Shown here in pieces: positions 53,366 to 64,000 of a stretch of 64,000 nt of DNA. The DNA is taken from positions 248,001-312,000 of the forward strand of contig NZ_SKCG01000001.1 in NCBI RefSeq assembly GCF_005434915.1, in the 5' to 3' direction. The stretch is from Aurantiacibacter suaedae (GTDB lineage Bacteria > Pseudomonadota > Alphaproteobacteria > Sphingomonadales > Sphingomonadaceae). The position numbers and the translations under genes are program-made. A model generated the notes under the pieces. That model saw only the letters and a list, made by a program, of their open reading frames with translations, searched no databases and was not told where the DNA came from. Numbering within the stretch: position 1 is the stretch's first letter; each line of letters opens with the position of its first letter.

Positions 53366-54718
53366 ATGACCACCCAGCCGACCGCCGCCGATCTTGCCGC
53401 CGACATCAAACGCGTGTTCGCCGCGCAGCAAGAACACCAGTGGGAGGTGAAGGCTTCGAGTGCCGAGACGCGTAAGGCCAAGCTTACGAAGCTGAAGGAC
53501 GTGATCGGCGCCCGCACCGACGACATCATCGCCGCCGTGCGCGAAGATACCCGCAAGCCCGAGGGCGAAATTCGTGTGACCGAGGTGCTCAACATCCTCG
53601 GCAACATCCAGCGCAACATCGAAAGCCTCGACGATTGGATGAAACCGACCGAGGTAGGCTCGTCCTCGAACCCTGACGACAAGGCCGAGATCGTCTACGA
53701 GGCACGCGGCGTGTGCCTGATCCTCGGGCCGTGGAACTTCCCGCTGGGTTTAACTTTCGGCCCGCTCGCGGCGGCAGTGGCGGCGGGCAACGTCTGCATG
53801 GTCAAGCTGACCGACCTGTGCCCGGCCACCGCGAAGATCGCCAAGGCCATCGTCGAAGAGGTGTTCGACGAGAACGAGGCCGCCGTGTTCGAAGGCGACG
53901 TGAGCGTGGCCGAGGCGCTGCTCGATCTGCCGTTCAACCACATCTTCTTTACCGGCAGCACCAAGGTCGGCAAAATCGTGATGACGGCTGCGGCGAAGAA
54001 CCTCGCCAGCGTCACGCTGGAGCTGGGCGGCAAGTCACCTGTCATCGTCGACGAGGGTGCTGATGTCGCCGCCATCGGTGCCGCGCTCGCCGGTGCCAAG
54101 CAGTTTAACGGCGGGCAGGCCTGCATCTGTCCCGACTATGTGTTCGTGAAGGAAAGCCAGAAAGATGCGCTGGTCGAAGCCTTCGCCAGCAACGTCGAGA
54201 CCAACCTCTACGAACAGGGCGAGATCAAGCACGAGGCCATCGCGCAGGTCGTCAATGAAACCAACTTCAAGCGGGTGAAGGGCCTGTTCGACGATGCCGT
54301 GGCGAAGGGCGCGACAGTCGCCGTGGGCGGCACGTTCGAAGAGGACACGCTGACCGTCCACCCGACCATGCTGACTGATGTGACCCCGCAGATGACCATC
54401 CTGCAGGAGGAAATCTTCGCGCCGCTGCTGCCGGTGATGACCTACGACGATATCGATCAGGCTATCGGCTACATCGAGGCACGCGACAAGCCGCTCGCGC
54501 TCTATGTGTTCAGCCCGAATGATGAAACGGTCGAGAAGGTACTCCAGCGCACCAGCTCGGGCGGGGTCACGGTGAACGGCGTGTTCTCGCACTATCTCGA
54601 AAACAACCTGCCGTTCGGCGGCGTCAATGCCAGCGGCACGGGCTCGTACCACGGCTATTTCGGGTTCAAGGCCTTCAGCCACGAACGCGCGGTTTATCGC
54701 CACACGGCCGAGGCCTGA
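53366..54718 (+). CDS. aldehyde dehydrogenase-family oxidoreductase
   Basis: A 450-residue NAD(P)-dependent aldehyde dehydrogenase of the short class-3 type (no extended N- or C-terminus), which oxidises fatty or aromatic aldehydes. The cofactor site has GPWNFPLG and FTGSTKVG. The catalytic Cys is Cys253 in GGQACICPDYV, and the general base is Glu219 (LELGGKSP). The substrate motif EEIFAPLLPVMTY and the C-terminal NGVFSHYLENNLPFGG are typical of coniferyl-aldehyde-like members. It stands alone with its own leader, 150 bases after receptor 2. Exact substrate not determinable. Confidence 0.87.
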   Translation: MTTQPTAADLAADIKRVFAAQQEHQWEVKASSAETRKAKLTKLKDVIGARTDDIIAAVREDTRKPEGEIRVTEVLNILGNIQRNIESLDDWMKPTEVGSSSNPDDKAEIVYEARGVCLILGPWNFPLGLTFGPLAAAVAAGNVCMVKLTDLCPATAKIAKAIVEEVFDENEAAVFEGDVSVAEALLDLPFNHIFFTGSTKVGKIVMTAAAKNLASVTLELGGKSPVIVDEGADVAAIGAALAGAKQFNGGQACICPDYVFVKESQKDALVEAFASNVETNLYEQGEIKHEAIAQVVNETNFKRVKGLFDDAVAKGATVAVGGTFEEDTLTVHPTMLTDVTPQMTILQEEIFAPLLPVMTYDDIDQAIGYIEARDKPLALYVFSPNDETVEKVLQRTSSGGVTVNGVFSHYLENNLPFGGVNASGTGSYHGYFGFKAFSHERAVYRHTAEA

Positions 54719-54809
54719 TATCGCGACCCGGCCCGGCTTTTCGATTGCCGGGCCGGGCTATGCCGCCTAGACGCGTGCCAGTTGTTTAACCAAACAGAAA
54801 CGCAGGCCC

Positions 54810-56051
54810 TTGCTTCTCAGCCCTTTCGAATGGACGGTTGCCAAACGCTACATGCTACCCGGTCGCGGCGAAGCCGTGATCGCGCTGGTTGCTGGCATTT
54901 CCATCACCGTCGTGATGCTTTCGGTCGCCATGCTGGTGATCGTAATGAGCGTGATGAACGGCTTTCGCGCCGAACTACTTGATCGCATCACTGGCCTCAA
55001 TGGCCATGCCGTGATCCAGGGCTATGGCGACAAGATTGACGATTGGCAGCAAGTGCTGGAGATCGTGCGCTCGACGGAGGGCGTTACCAAAGCCTCGCCC
55101 ATGATCGAGAAGCCGCTGCTCGCGAGTTACGAAGGCCGGGCCGATGCGGTGTTCGTGCGCGGGAACACGGCGGAAGACATCGCCGAGATGAAGCAGAATC
55201 TCGTCTCGGGCTCGCTAGACGATCTCAAGCCTGGCGAGCGCAATGTTGCCATCGGTTCGCGGCTTGCTCTCAACCTGGGGCTGCGGCTCGGCGATACGAT
55301 CACGATCATCAACCCGCAGGGCCGCACCACGCCCTTCGGCACCTATCCGCGGCAGGTGGGCTACACGGTCACGGGCATTTTCGAGGTCGGCCTCTACGAT
55401 TTCGACGAACGCTTCATCATTATGCCGATCCCCAATGCGCAGACCCTTCTGCTCACGGGGGACACCATCGGCATGATCGAGGTGCAGGTGGACGATCCCG
55501 ATAAGGTGGGCGAAATCCTAGCGCCGGTGCAGCAGGCGATCTCGGGCCGCGCGGTGTTGACCGACTGGAAGAGCCTCAACGCCTCGCTGTTCGAGGCCTT
55601 GCAGGTTGAGCGGGTGGCGATGGCCTTCGCGCTGTCGATCATCGTGCTGGTGGCCGCGTTCAACATCCTGTCCTCGCTGGTGATGCTGGTGCGTTCGAAA
55701 ACGCGCGACATCGCAATCATGCGGACGATGGGCGCGCGGCGCAATTCGCTGATGAAGATCTTTGTCACCACCGGCTCGGCCATCGGCGTGATCGGCACCA
55801 TGGCGGGGCTCACCCTCGGCTTCGTGGTGCTCCATTTCCGCCAGTCCATCGTGAAGGTGATCGAGGTGGTGACCGGACAGAACCTGTGGGACCCGCAGAT
55901 CCGTTTCCTGTCCGAACTGCCCTCGCGCACCGATCCGTTCGAGGTGCTCGCGATTGCCGGCATGGCCATGGGGCTGTCGTTCCTCGCCACGCTCTACCCG
56001 GCCTATCGCGCCGCGAACACCGATCCGGTCGAGGTGCTGCGCTATGAATAG
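54810..56051 (+). CDS. lipoprotein-releasing ABC transporter permease (LolC/LolE or LolF type)
   Basis: Inner-membrane permease of the LolCDE system that extracts outer-membrane lipoproteins for LolA. The 413 residues begin (M)[20 protein letters not shown] from a TTG codon at 54810; this N-terminus is the family hallmark and supports the rare start. One membrane helix lies near 24-46, then a large periplasmic domain, then three helices (about 270-300, 320-345, 375-400). The last cytoplasmic loop [18 protein letters not shown] is characteristic. Only one permease is present, consistent with alphaproteobacterial LolF, which combines LolC and LolE functions. It overlaps lolD by 8 bases. Confidence 0.9.
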   Translation: MLLSPFEWTVAKRYMLPGRGEAVIALVAGISITVVMLSVAMLVIVMSVMNGFRAELLDRITGLNGHAVIQGYGDKIDDWQQVLEIVRSTEGVTKASPMIEKPLLASYEGRADAVFVRGNTAEDIAEMKQNLVSGSLDDLKPGERNVAIGSRLALNLGLRLGDTITIINPQGRTTPFGTYPRQVGYTVTGIFEVGLYDFDERFIIMPIPNAQTLLLTGDTIGMIEVQVDDPDKVGEILAPVQQAISGRAVLTDWKSLNASLFEALQVERVAMAFALSIIVLVAAFNILSSLVMLVRSKTRDIAIMRTMGARRNSLMKIFVTTGSAIGVIGTMAGLTLGFVVLHFRQSIVKVIEVVTGQNLWDPQIRFLSELPSRTDPFEVLAIAGMAMGLSFLATLYPAYRAANTDPVEVLRYE

Positions 56052-56718
56052 TCCTGTCGTCCGCCTCACCTCGCTGGCCCGCAATTTCGAGCAGGGCGGC
56101 GTGGTGATCGAAGTGTTGCGCGGAGTCGATCTGACAATCCAGCCCGGCGAGATCGTGGCCCTGCTCGGCCCTTCGGGTTCGGGCAAGTCGACCATGTTGC
56201 AGGCGGTGGGCTTGCTTGAGGGCGGCTTCTCGGGCCGGATCGAACTGGCAGGCACCGACGCCAGCAAGGCCAATGCCGCCGAGCGCACGACGCTGCGCCG
56301 CGAAAACCTTGGCTTCGTTTATCAGTTCCACCACCTGCTGCCCGATTTCTCCGCCGAAGAGAACGTGGTCCTGCCGCAGTTGTTGCTCGGCGTGAGCCGG
56401 AGTGAGGCGGAAGCACGCGCGCGTGACCTGCTTAGCGCGCTCGGCCTCGCACACCGGCTGACGCACCGGCCGAGTCAGCTTTCGGGCGGCGAGCAGCAGC
56501 GCGTGGCCGTGGCGCGCGCACTGGCGAACAAGCCGTTGCTGGTGCTCGCTGATGAGCCTACCGGCAATCTCGACGAAGTCACGTCGGACAAGGTCTTCGC
56601 CCAGTTCCTCGAACTGGTCCGCGGGCAGGGCAGCTCTGCATTGGTGGCCACGCACAACGAGCGGCTTGCAGCACGGATGGACCGGGTGGTGCGCCTCTCG
56701 GAAGGCCGATTGGCTTAG
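56044..56718 (+). CDS. lolD: lipoprotein-releasing system ATP-binding protein
   Basis: ATPase of the Lol transporter. 224 residues from the ATG at 56044. Walker [10 protein letters not shown] is at 42-50, the signature is [15 protein letters not shown], and Walker B is [13 protein letters not shown]. It belongs to the MacB/LolD group of ABC ATPases. The start lies inside the last codons of the permease gene (8-base overlap), so the two products are coupled and the pairing is certain by position. Substrate lipoproteins include the M48 protease of this window. Confidence 0.95.
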   Translation: MNSPVVRLTSLARNFEQGGVVIEVLRGVDLTIQPGEIVALLGPSGSGKSTMLQAVGLLEGGFSGRIELAGTDASKANAAERTTLRRENLGFVYQFHHLLPDFSAEENVVLPQLLLGVSRSEAEARARDLLSALGLAHRLTHRPSQLSGGEQQRVAVARALANKPLLVLADEPTGNLDEVTSDKVFAQFLELVRGQGSSALVATHNERLAARMDRVVRLSEGRLA

Positions 56719-56729
56719 CGCATTCACGC

Positions 56730-56755
56730 GGAAACCGGGCGCTTGCTCGGGCGTT
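56730..56755 (+). promoter_or_regulatory. candidate EcfG-type promoter before the 92-residue gene
   Basis: GGAAA (56730-56734) is followed after 17 bases by CGTT (56752-56755). The EcfG consensus is GGAAC-N16/17-CGTT, so there is one mismatch in the -35. The next gene starts 30 bases later. It is weaker support than the hemerythrin site. Confidence 0.35.
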
Positions 56756-56784
56756 GATGAGGCACAGAATAGGAGTGTTCTAGC

Positions 56785-57063
56785 ATGGTCGATTTTCCCA
56801 GCAGCTATAAGGCGGAGGGGACCAACCGCGTCGGCATCCAGTGGGATGATCGGGCGTTTCTCCACGTGGTCGGCGATGGCGATGGCGTGCTTGATCGCGC
56901 CAAGGCTATCCGCAGCGGCACCTTTGCGGAGCTGGTCGCCCAGATCGCAGCGCTGCCGGAAGAAGAGCGGCGCGAATATTACATCCAGAAGGCCGGCGAC
57001 CGCGAATTTCATGCGGACGAAATCGTCGCGCTCGCCGCGCGAGAGGATTTTCCGCGCAAATGA
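56785..57063 (+). CDS. 92-residue hypothetical protein
   Basis: A soluble, acidic protein with no signal peptide, no membrane helix and no cysteine. It starts MVDFPSSYKAEG, has a central helix-prone segment (AELVAQIAALPEEERREYYI) and ends AAREDFPRK. I recognise no family. It has its own spacer after lolD with a possible stress promoter, and a perfect 19-bp inverted repeat begins at its stop codon. These boundaries suggest an independent single-gene unit. Confidence 0.65.
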   Translation: MVDFPSSYKAEGTNRVGIQWDDRAFLHVVGDGDGVLDRAKAIRSGTFAELVAQIAALPEEERREYYIQKAGDREFHADEIVALAAREDFPRK

Positions 57064-57107
57064 TTGATCGCCTGCCGCGAACGCCTAGGTTCGCGGCAGG
57101 CGATCAA
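57064..57107. repeat. perfect 19-bp inverted repeat after the 92-residue gene
   Basis: The left arm 57064-57082 (TTGATCGCCTGCCGCGAAC) is exactly complementary to the right arm 57089-57107 (GTTCGCGGCAGGCGATCAA), with the six-base loop GCCTAG. It begins right after the stop codon. There is no T-run, so it may be a very stable transcript end, a terminator of the Rho-assisted kind or a dispersed repeat. Confidence 0.9.
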
Positions 57108-57137
57108 TGAGGCGCGCCAAAGGCATGGGAGTCGCGC

Positions 57138-57473
57138 GTGCTGGCATCGTTTAACGACTGGTTCTTAGGCCTCGGCGCGCAATACGGCGTCAATCCTTAC
57201 ATCTTCGGCGCGATCTATATCGGCGCGATCCCGTTCTTCCTCGCTTCGATAGGGTGGCTGGTGAAGCGGGCACGGGCGGGCCGCTCGACCGTGGCACCGA
57301 CGATGCTGGCCGGCTTCTTCTTCGTCTCGGCCTATCTGTATCTCGCCGTGTTCGGGCAGGACATTCCGGTGTGGGTATGGATGTTCCTCGCCGCGCTCAT
57401 TGCCTATGGTGCCTGGTCGACCATTCGCGACACGCGCCGCAAGATCGCCGCGAAGGATGGCAAGGATAGCTGA
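57138..57473 (+). CDS. small three-helix inner-membrane protein, unknown
   Basis: 111 residues from a GTG start (57138). Three hydrophobic helices span about 22-42, 53-72 and 76-92 and are followed by a basic, charged cytoplasmic tail (RDTRRKIAAKDGKDS). There is no recognisable family motif. It lies 75 bases before dnaE on the same strand. The positive tail and helix pattern fit an inner-membrane protein; partner unknown. Confidence 0.65.
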   Translation: MLASFNDWFLGLGAQYGVNPYIFGAIYIGAIPFFLASIGWLVKRARAGRSTVAPTMLAGFFFVSAYLYLAVFGQDIPVWVWMFLAALIAYGAWSTIRDTRRKIAAKDGKDS

Positions 57474-57548
57474 CCGCTCCAGGTTTTCCCCAAACCTTGT
57501 GTCAGGGCCCTTGATCGACAGCGCCGCGCTCCGCACATTCACTAATCC

Positions 57549-61112
<3,564 letters not shown>

Positions 61113-61113
61113 G

Positions 61114-61716
61114 TTACACAGCAGGCCATAGCAGCGGCGGCAGGGTGGAGCCGAGTAGCAGTGCGGCCATCACCAGGTTGAAGGCGCGTAGCTGGCTCTC
61201 CTTGCGCAGCATCCGCTCGATCCCGCGGCCCGCGACCAGCCACAGCGTAACGCTGGGCAGGTTGACCAGCAGAAATACGGCAACCAGGACACCAACGTCG
61301 CCATAGGAACCTCCCGGCGCGAACAGCGCGCTCGCGGCCACGGCCACCACCCATGCCTTTGCGTTGATGAGTTGCAGCGTCAGCCCCTGCACGAAGCCAA
61401 GCGGCTTTGCCTGCACCTCGCCAGCCTTGGTGCGGCCACTTCGCGCCAGCTTCCATGCGAGCCATGTTACCACCAGCGCGCAGGCAACGCGGAAGGCGAT
61501 GTCCGCCTCGGGATAGGCGAGCAGGATCGCGGCCGCGCCCAGCCCGCCGAGCCCAATCAAGAGATGAAATCCCACGATAATGCCAAACAGCAGGGGCAGC
61601 GAACGGCGTACACCGAAGTTGGCACCCGATGTCATCAGCAGGATATTGTTCGGGCCGGGCGTGATCGAAGCCACGAGAGCGAACAGGACGAGGCTGGTGT
61701 ACGTTTCCATGGCCAT
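61114..61716 (-). CDS. LysE-family amino-acid exporter
   Basis: An approximately 200-residue inner-membrane protein of the LysE/RhtB family with six predicted helices and the signature ITPGPNNILLMTSGANFG (about 18-35). It exports an amino acid or metabolite by proton antiport. Start candidates are the ATG at 61716 (MAMETYTS) or 61710 (METYTS); neither has a clear ribosome site. The adjacent divergent Lrp-family gene is the usual partner for such exporters and likely controls it. The stop is one base after the dnaE stop in the opposite direction. Confidence 0.88.
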   Translation of the reverse strand: MAMETYTSLVLFALVASITPGPNNILLMTSGANFGVRRSLPLLFGIIVGFHLLIGLGGLGAAAILLAYPEADIAFRVACALVVTWLAWKLARSGRTKAGEVQAKPLGFVQGLTLQLINAKAWVVAVAASALFAPGGSYGDVGVLVAVFLLVNLPSVTLWLVAGRGIERMLRKESQLRAFNLVMAALLLGSTLPPLLWPAV

Positions 61717-61750
61717 AATTATAGGCGCAGCTGGGAACAATATCCTTGCC

Positions 61751-61782
61751 TGTTGCATCTTGCGCCGGATATTTCTGCAACA
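61751..61782. promoter_or_regulatory. inverted repeat in the lysE/lrp divergent spacer
   Basis: TGTTGCA (61751-61757) and TGCAACA (61776-61782) form a 7-base dyad separated by 18 bases, directly before the lrp ATG at 61784. Such spaced dyads are typical of Lrp/AsnC binding sites, so this is a candidate autoregulatory and lysE operator. Confidence 0.5.
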
Positions 61783-61783
61783 T

Positions 61784-62236
61784 ATGCCGAAGAATGACGA
61801 GATTGACCGCAGGATATTGCGCGAACTTCAGCGCCAAGCGCGACTCACCAATGTCGAACTGGCCGAGCGGGTGGGCCTTTCGCCCTCGGCGTGCCTACGC
61901 CGGGTGCAGGAGCTTGAGCGCGCGGGCGTGATCTCCGGCTATCATGCGCGGGTCGATCCGCTGGCGGGCGGGGCGGGCTTCATCGCCTATGTTACCGTGG
62001 CGCTTTCCTCGCACTCGAAAGAAAATCTGGAGGCGTTCGAGCGCGCGGTGGCGGGCGCACCGCAGGTGGTGGAGTGCCACAACATCACCGGCGCTACCTC
62101 CTACCTGCTGCGCGTGGAGGTCGCCGGGTTGCAGCAATACAAGAAGTTCCACACCGAAACGCTGGCCGCCGTGCCGGGTGTGGCGCAGATCACCACTCAC
62201 GTTCTGCTGGCGACGACCAAAACGCGGTTCGATTGA
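61784..62236 (+). CDS. Lrp/AsnC-family transcriptional regulator
   Basis: A 150-residue regulator. The N-terminal helix-turn-helix is at about 5-60 (DEIDRRILRELQRQARLTN ... VGLSPSACLRRVQELE) and the C-terminal RAM effector-binding domain at about 70-145. Proteins of this type sense amino acids and often control an adjacent exporter. It is divergent from lysE with a 67-base spacer carrying an inverted repeat. The start at 61784 gives the conserved N-terminus; the longer frame to 61580 is rejected because it runs through lysE. It ends near a bidirectional terminator facing ompA. Confidence 0.92.
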   Translation: MPKNDEIDRRILRELQRQARLTNVELAERVGLSPSACLRRVQELERAGVISGYHARVDPLAGGAGFIAYVTVALSSHSKENLEAFERAVAGAPQVVECHNITGATSYLLRVEVAGLQQYKKFHTETLAAVPGVAQITTHVLLATTKTRFD

Positions 62237-62245
62237 CCACCCCAT

Positions 62246-62284
62246 AGAAAAGGCCCGGCAGGATCGCTCTTGCCGGGCATTCTT
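62246..62284. terminator. bidirectional terminator between lrp and the OmpA gene
   Basis: GCCCGGCA (62253-62260) pairs with TGCCGGGC (62271-62278). On the minus strand it is followed by a U-run (complement of AAAA at 62248-62251), and on the plus strand by ATTCTT. It serves the converging lrp and OmpA-family transcripts, and is stronger for the latter. Confidence 0.82.
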
Positions 62285-62310
62285 GTGTCTAGCCCTGGGG
62301 CCGGCCCAGC

Positions 62311-63429
62311 TTAGTTGCCCGAGCCGGGACCGTAGGTGATCTGGACGCGGCGGTTCTGCAGCTCGCGGACACCGTCGGCAGTCGGCACACGAAGGTTCGT
62401 CTCGCCGAAGGCTTCGGTGCTGATGCGGGCAGCGGGGATGCCGCGGCCGGTCAGGTACTGCTGGACCGAAGCGTTACGACGCTCCGACAGACCCATGTTG
62501 TACTGCGCCGAACCCGAGGTGTCGGTGTAGCCGGCGAGCATGATGCGGGCCGTGCCGCAATCGCCATAGGCCGTAACCGCCGAGTTCAGAACGCTGGCAG
62601 CCTCAGCCGTGATGTCCGACTTATCCCAGTCGAAGAACACGATGTACGGGCCAGTGTTGCAGGGCTGCGCAACCGGAGCCGGCGGAGGCGGCGGCGGGGG
62701 AGGCGGCGGCGGAGGAGGTGTTGGTGGCGGGGGCGGAGCCACCGGCTCGCTGCCGCCGAAGTTGTAGATCAACGTCGCGAGAAGCGAATGCGTGGCAAAG
62801 TCGGTGTCGAGCGTGCGATCCGCTTCGTCGAGCAGCGTCACGTCGTTCACGCGATGATACTTGTACTTCAGCGAAGCTTCGAGCTTATCCGACACCGGCG
62901 CGCGCAGCTGAGCAATGCCCTGATAGGCGAAGAGAATATCGTTATCGTCGACAAAGTTGATATCCGCGCCGGTGGACAAATCGAAGAACCGCGCGTTCGA
63001 GAAGCCCGCGCCGCCGCCGATCGAGAAGCCGACACCGTCTTCACCACCGAAATCGAGCAGCAGGTTGGCCATGCCGCTGGCGACATCGACTTCGCCGTGG
63101 CCCTGGTCGTAACTCGCGAAACTGAGCGCGGTCCCGCCGGTATAGATGCCGCCCGAAGTGGCATCCACGGGGCCGAGGGTGATGTGCTTGTAGGCACCTT
63201 CTGCCTCAAGGCGCACAGGGCCGAAGTCATAGCCAAGCACGGCTTCTGCTTCCCAGCCCGCGTCGAGATCGAGGTCGACCGTGTTCGCGGTGCCAACGAC
63301 ACGCAACGACGGATCGTCGGCGAGCACAACGCCCCCGCCGAGACCGGCATAGACCTGGCCATCGCGCGCCATGGCAGGCGTCGCAACGAGCGCCGTGGCT
63401 GTCAGGAGGCCGATTGCGGAAAGTCTCAT
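62311..63429 (-). CDS. OmpA-family outer-membrane protein
   Basis: A 372-residue protein: signal peptide to about residue 21 (ATPAMA-RDG), an N-terminal eight-stranded beta-barrel (about 25-220), a proline-rich hinge with a run of 13 prolines, then a C-terminal OmpA peptidoglycan-binding domain. That domain has YIVFFDWDKSD, GYTDTSGSAQYNMGLSERR and ELQNRRVQITY. It tethers the outer membrane to peptidoglycan and stabilises the envelope. An AAGGGGA ribosome site is before the ATG. The gene is alone on the minus strand and ends at a shared terminator. Confidence 0.93.
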   Translation of the reverse strand: MRLSAIGLLTATALVATPAMARDGQVYAGLGGGVVLADDPSLRVVGTANTVDLDLDAGWEAEAVLGYDFGPVRLEAEGAYKHITLGPVDATSGGIYTGGTALSFASYDQGHGEVDVASGMANLLLDFGGEDGVGFSIGGGAGFSNARFFDLSTGADINFVDDNDILFAYQGIAQLRAPVSDKLEASLKYKYHRVNDVTLLDEADRTLDTDFATHSLLATLIYNFGGSEPVAPPPPPTPPPPPPPPPPPPPAPVAQPCNTGPYIVFFDWDKSDITAEAASVLNSAVTAYGDCGTARIMLAGYTDTSGSAQYNMGLSERRNASVQQYLTGRGIPAARISTEAFGETNLRVPTADGVRELQNRRVQITYGPGSGN

Positions 63430-63550
63430 TCGTCATTCCCCTTGCTGCTGGCCGCGATCACGAAGCACGGCCGTTAGCGAGCGCTTAGGCCCCACATAAG
63501 GCAAATTGGAGACAGTCCGGCGATGCTTGCCACTCTCCCTTCTGCCTGCG

Positions 63551-64000
63551 CTAGAACAGTGACAATTGGCCCGTCGGCTCAGGCTTTCGGAAAGCGCTGG
63601 TGTCCAGCGAAACCGTCTTGCGCGACAGCCCGGCACGGCGGCAGGCGAGCTGGAAGCGCTTGCGGAACAGGTCGGCCCATACGCCTTGCGGGCGCATTCT
63701 TGAAAAGAAGCGCGGATCGTTGTCCCGCCCGCCGCGCATGTCGCGCAAGGTCGCCATCACCTTGCCCGCACGATCAGGGTAGTATGCCTCCAGCCATTCG
63801 CGGAATAGCGGGGCGACCTCGTGCGGCAAACGCAAGGGTATCCACGTCGCCGACTTCACGCCGACAGAGGCAGCGCGTTCGATAAGCCGTTCCATCACAT
63901 CATCGGTGATCGCGGGGATCACGGGCGCGATGGAGCAATTGGTATGCACGCCCGCCGCCGATAGCGAAGCAAGTGCGGCGAGGCGCTTTTCCGGCGTGGT
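63551..64000 (-). CDS. radical SAM protein (PA0069-like), C-terminal part, partial
   Basis: The window holds the last 149 residues; the frame is open to the window edge. The visible part has TTPEKRLAALASLSAAG leading to HTNCSIAPVIPAITDD, then MERLIERAASVGVKSATWIP, a basic segment FFSRMRPQGVWADLF and a QLSLF terminus. This resembles the C-terminal region of PA0069-type radical SAM proteins, related to DNA photolesion (SPL-type) enzymes. The Cys-x3-Cys-x2-Cys cluster motif that would prove it is upstream of the window, so the call rests on the tail only. Function in these proteins is not established. Confidence 0.7.
   Translation of the reverse strand, partial: TTPEKRLAALASLSAAGVHTNCSIAPVIPAITDDVMERLIERAASVGVKSATWIPLRLPHEVAPLFREWLEAYYPDRAGKVMATLRDMRGGRDNDPRFFSRMRPQGVWADLFRKRFQLACRRAGLSRKTVSLDTSAFRKPEPTGQLSLF

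Overview
The window is an ordinary, gene-dense, GC-rich chromosome segment of an alphaproteobacterium, most likely of the order Sphingomonadales (Erythrobacter/Porphyrobacter or a near relative). The evidence is two large TonB-dependent receptors with sphingomonad-type signal peptides, a DivL-like kinase with tyrosine in its H-box, and the neighbourhoods xerD/aroK/aroB, divL-tsaE-amgK-murU-addB-addA-trxA and sdhE-mfd/recG. The lineage is inferred from these features; no rRNA gene is present to confirm it. I see no prophage, insertion sequence, CRISPR array, plasmid gene or recognisable defence island.

Layout. 1-7.7 kb: the Gly/Arg-rich tail of an upstream protein, glutathione reductase, a DUF421 membrane protein, then aroB and aroK on the minus strand, divergent from a 42-residue membrane micro-protein, a 623-residue proline-rich exported protein, a Xer recombinase and accA. 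7.7-10.8 kb: an M48 lipoprotein protease, two stand-alone Flp pilins, a Nudix hydrolase, tRNA-Arg(ACG) and a small proline-rich ORF. 10.8-18.4 kb: TonB-dependent receptor 1, hemerythrin, a phospholipase-D-family enzyme, folE, a divergent murA and a Prx5 peroxiredoxin. 18.6-31.4 kb: ahcY, then a tightly coupled run divL-tsaE-amgK-murU-addB-addA, with trxA behind it. 31.4-38.7 kb: argJ and an inositol-monophosphatase-family gene (minus), a small exported protein, secA, an SMP-30 lactonase and an MFS transporter. 38.7-48.5 kb: a large M14 peptidase (minus), tRNA-Asn (minus), nadK (minus), an EAL phosphodiesterase, a CatB-type acetyltransferase, mfd and sdhE (minus). 48.5-64 kb: recG, TonB-dependent receptor 2, an aldehyde dehydrogenase, lolC/F-lolD, two small unknowns, dnaE, a LysE exporter divergent from its likely Lrp regulator, an OmpA porin, and a radical-SAM gene running off the end.

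Together the genes serve DNA replication and repair (dnaE, recG, mfd, addAB, xerD), envelope building and recycling (murA, amgK-murU, lolCD, secA, ompA), aromatic, arginine, folate, NADP and lipid precursor supply (aroBK, argJ, folE, nadK, accA), redox defence (gor, prx, trxA) and cell-cycle signalling (divL, EAL protein). The points most worth follow-up are the DivL tyrosine in its operon setting, the micro-protein coupled to the proline-rich exported protein, the atypical Flp pilin pair, the divergent MurA, and candidate general-stress (EcfG-type) promoters. I did not find a clearly new biological system.
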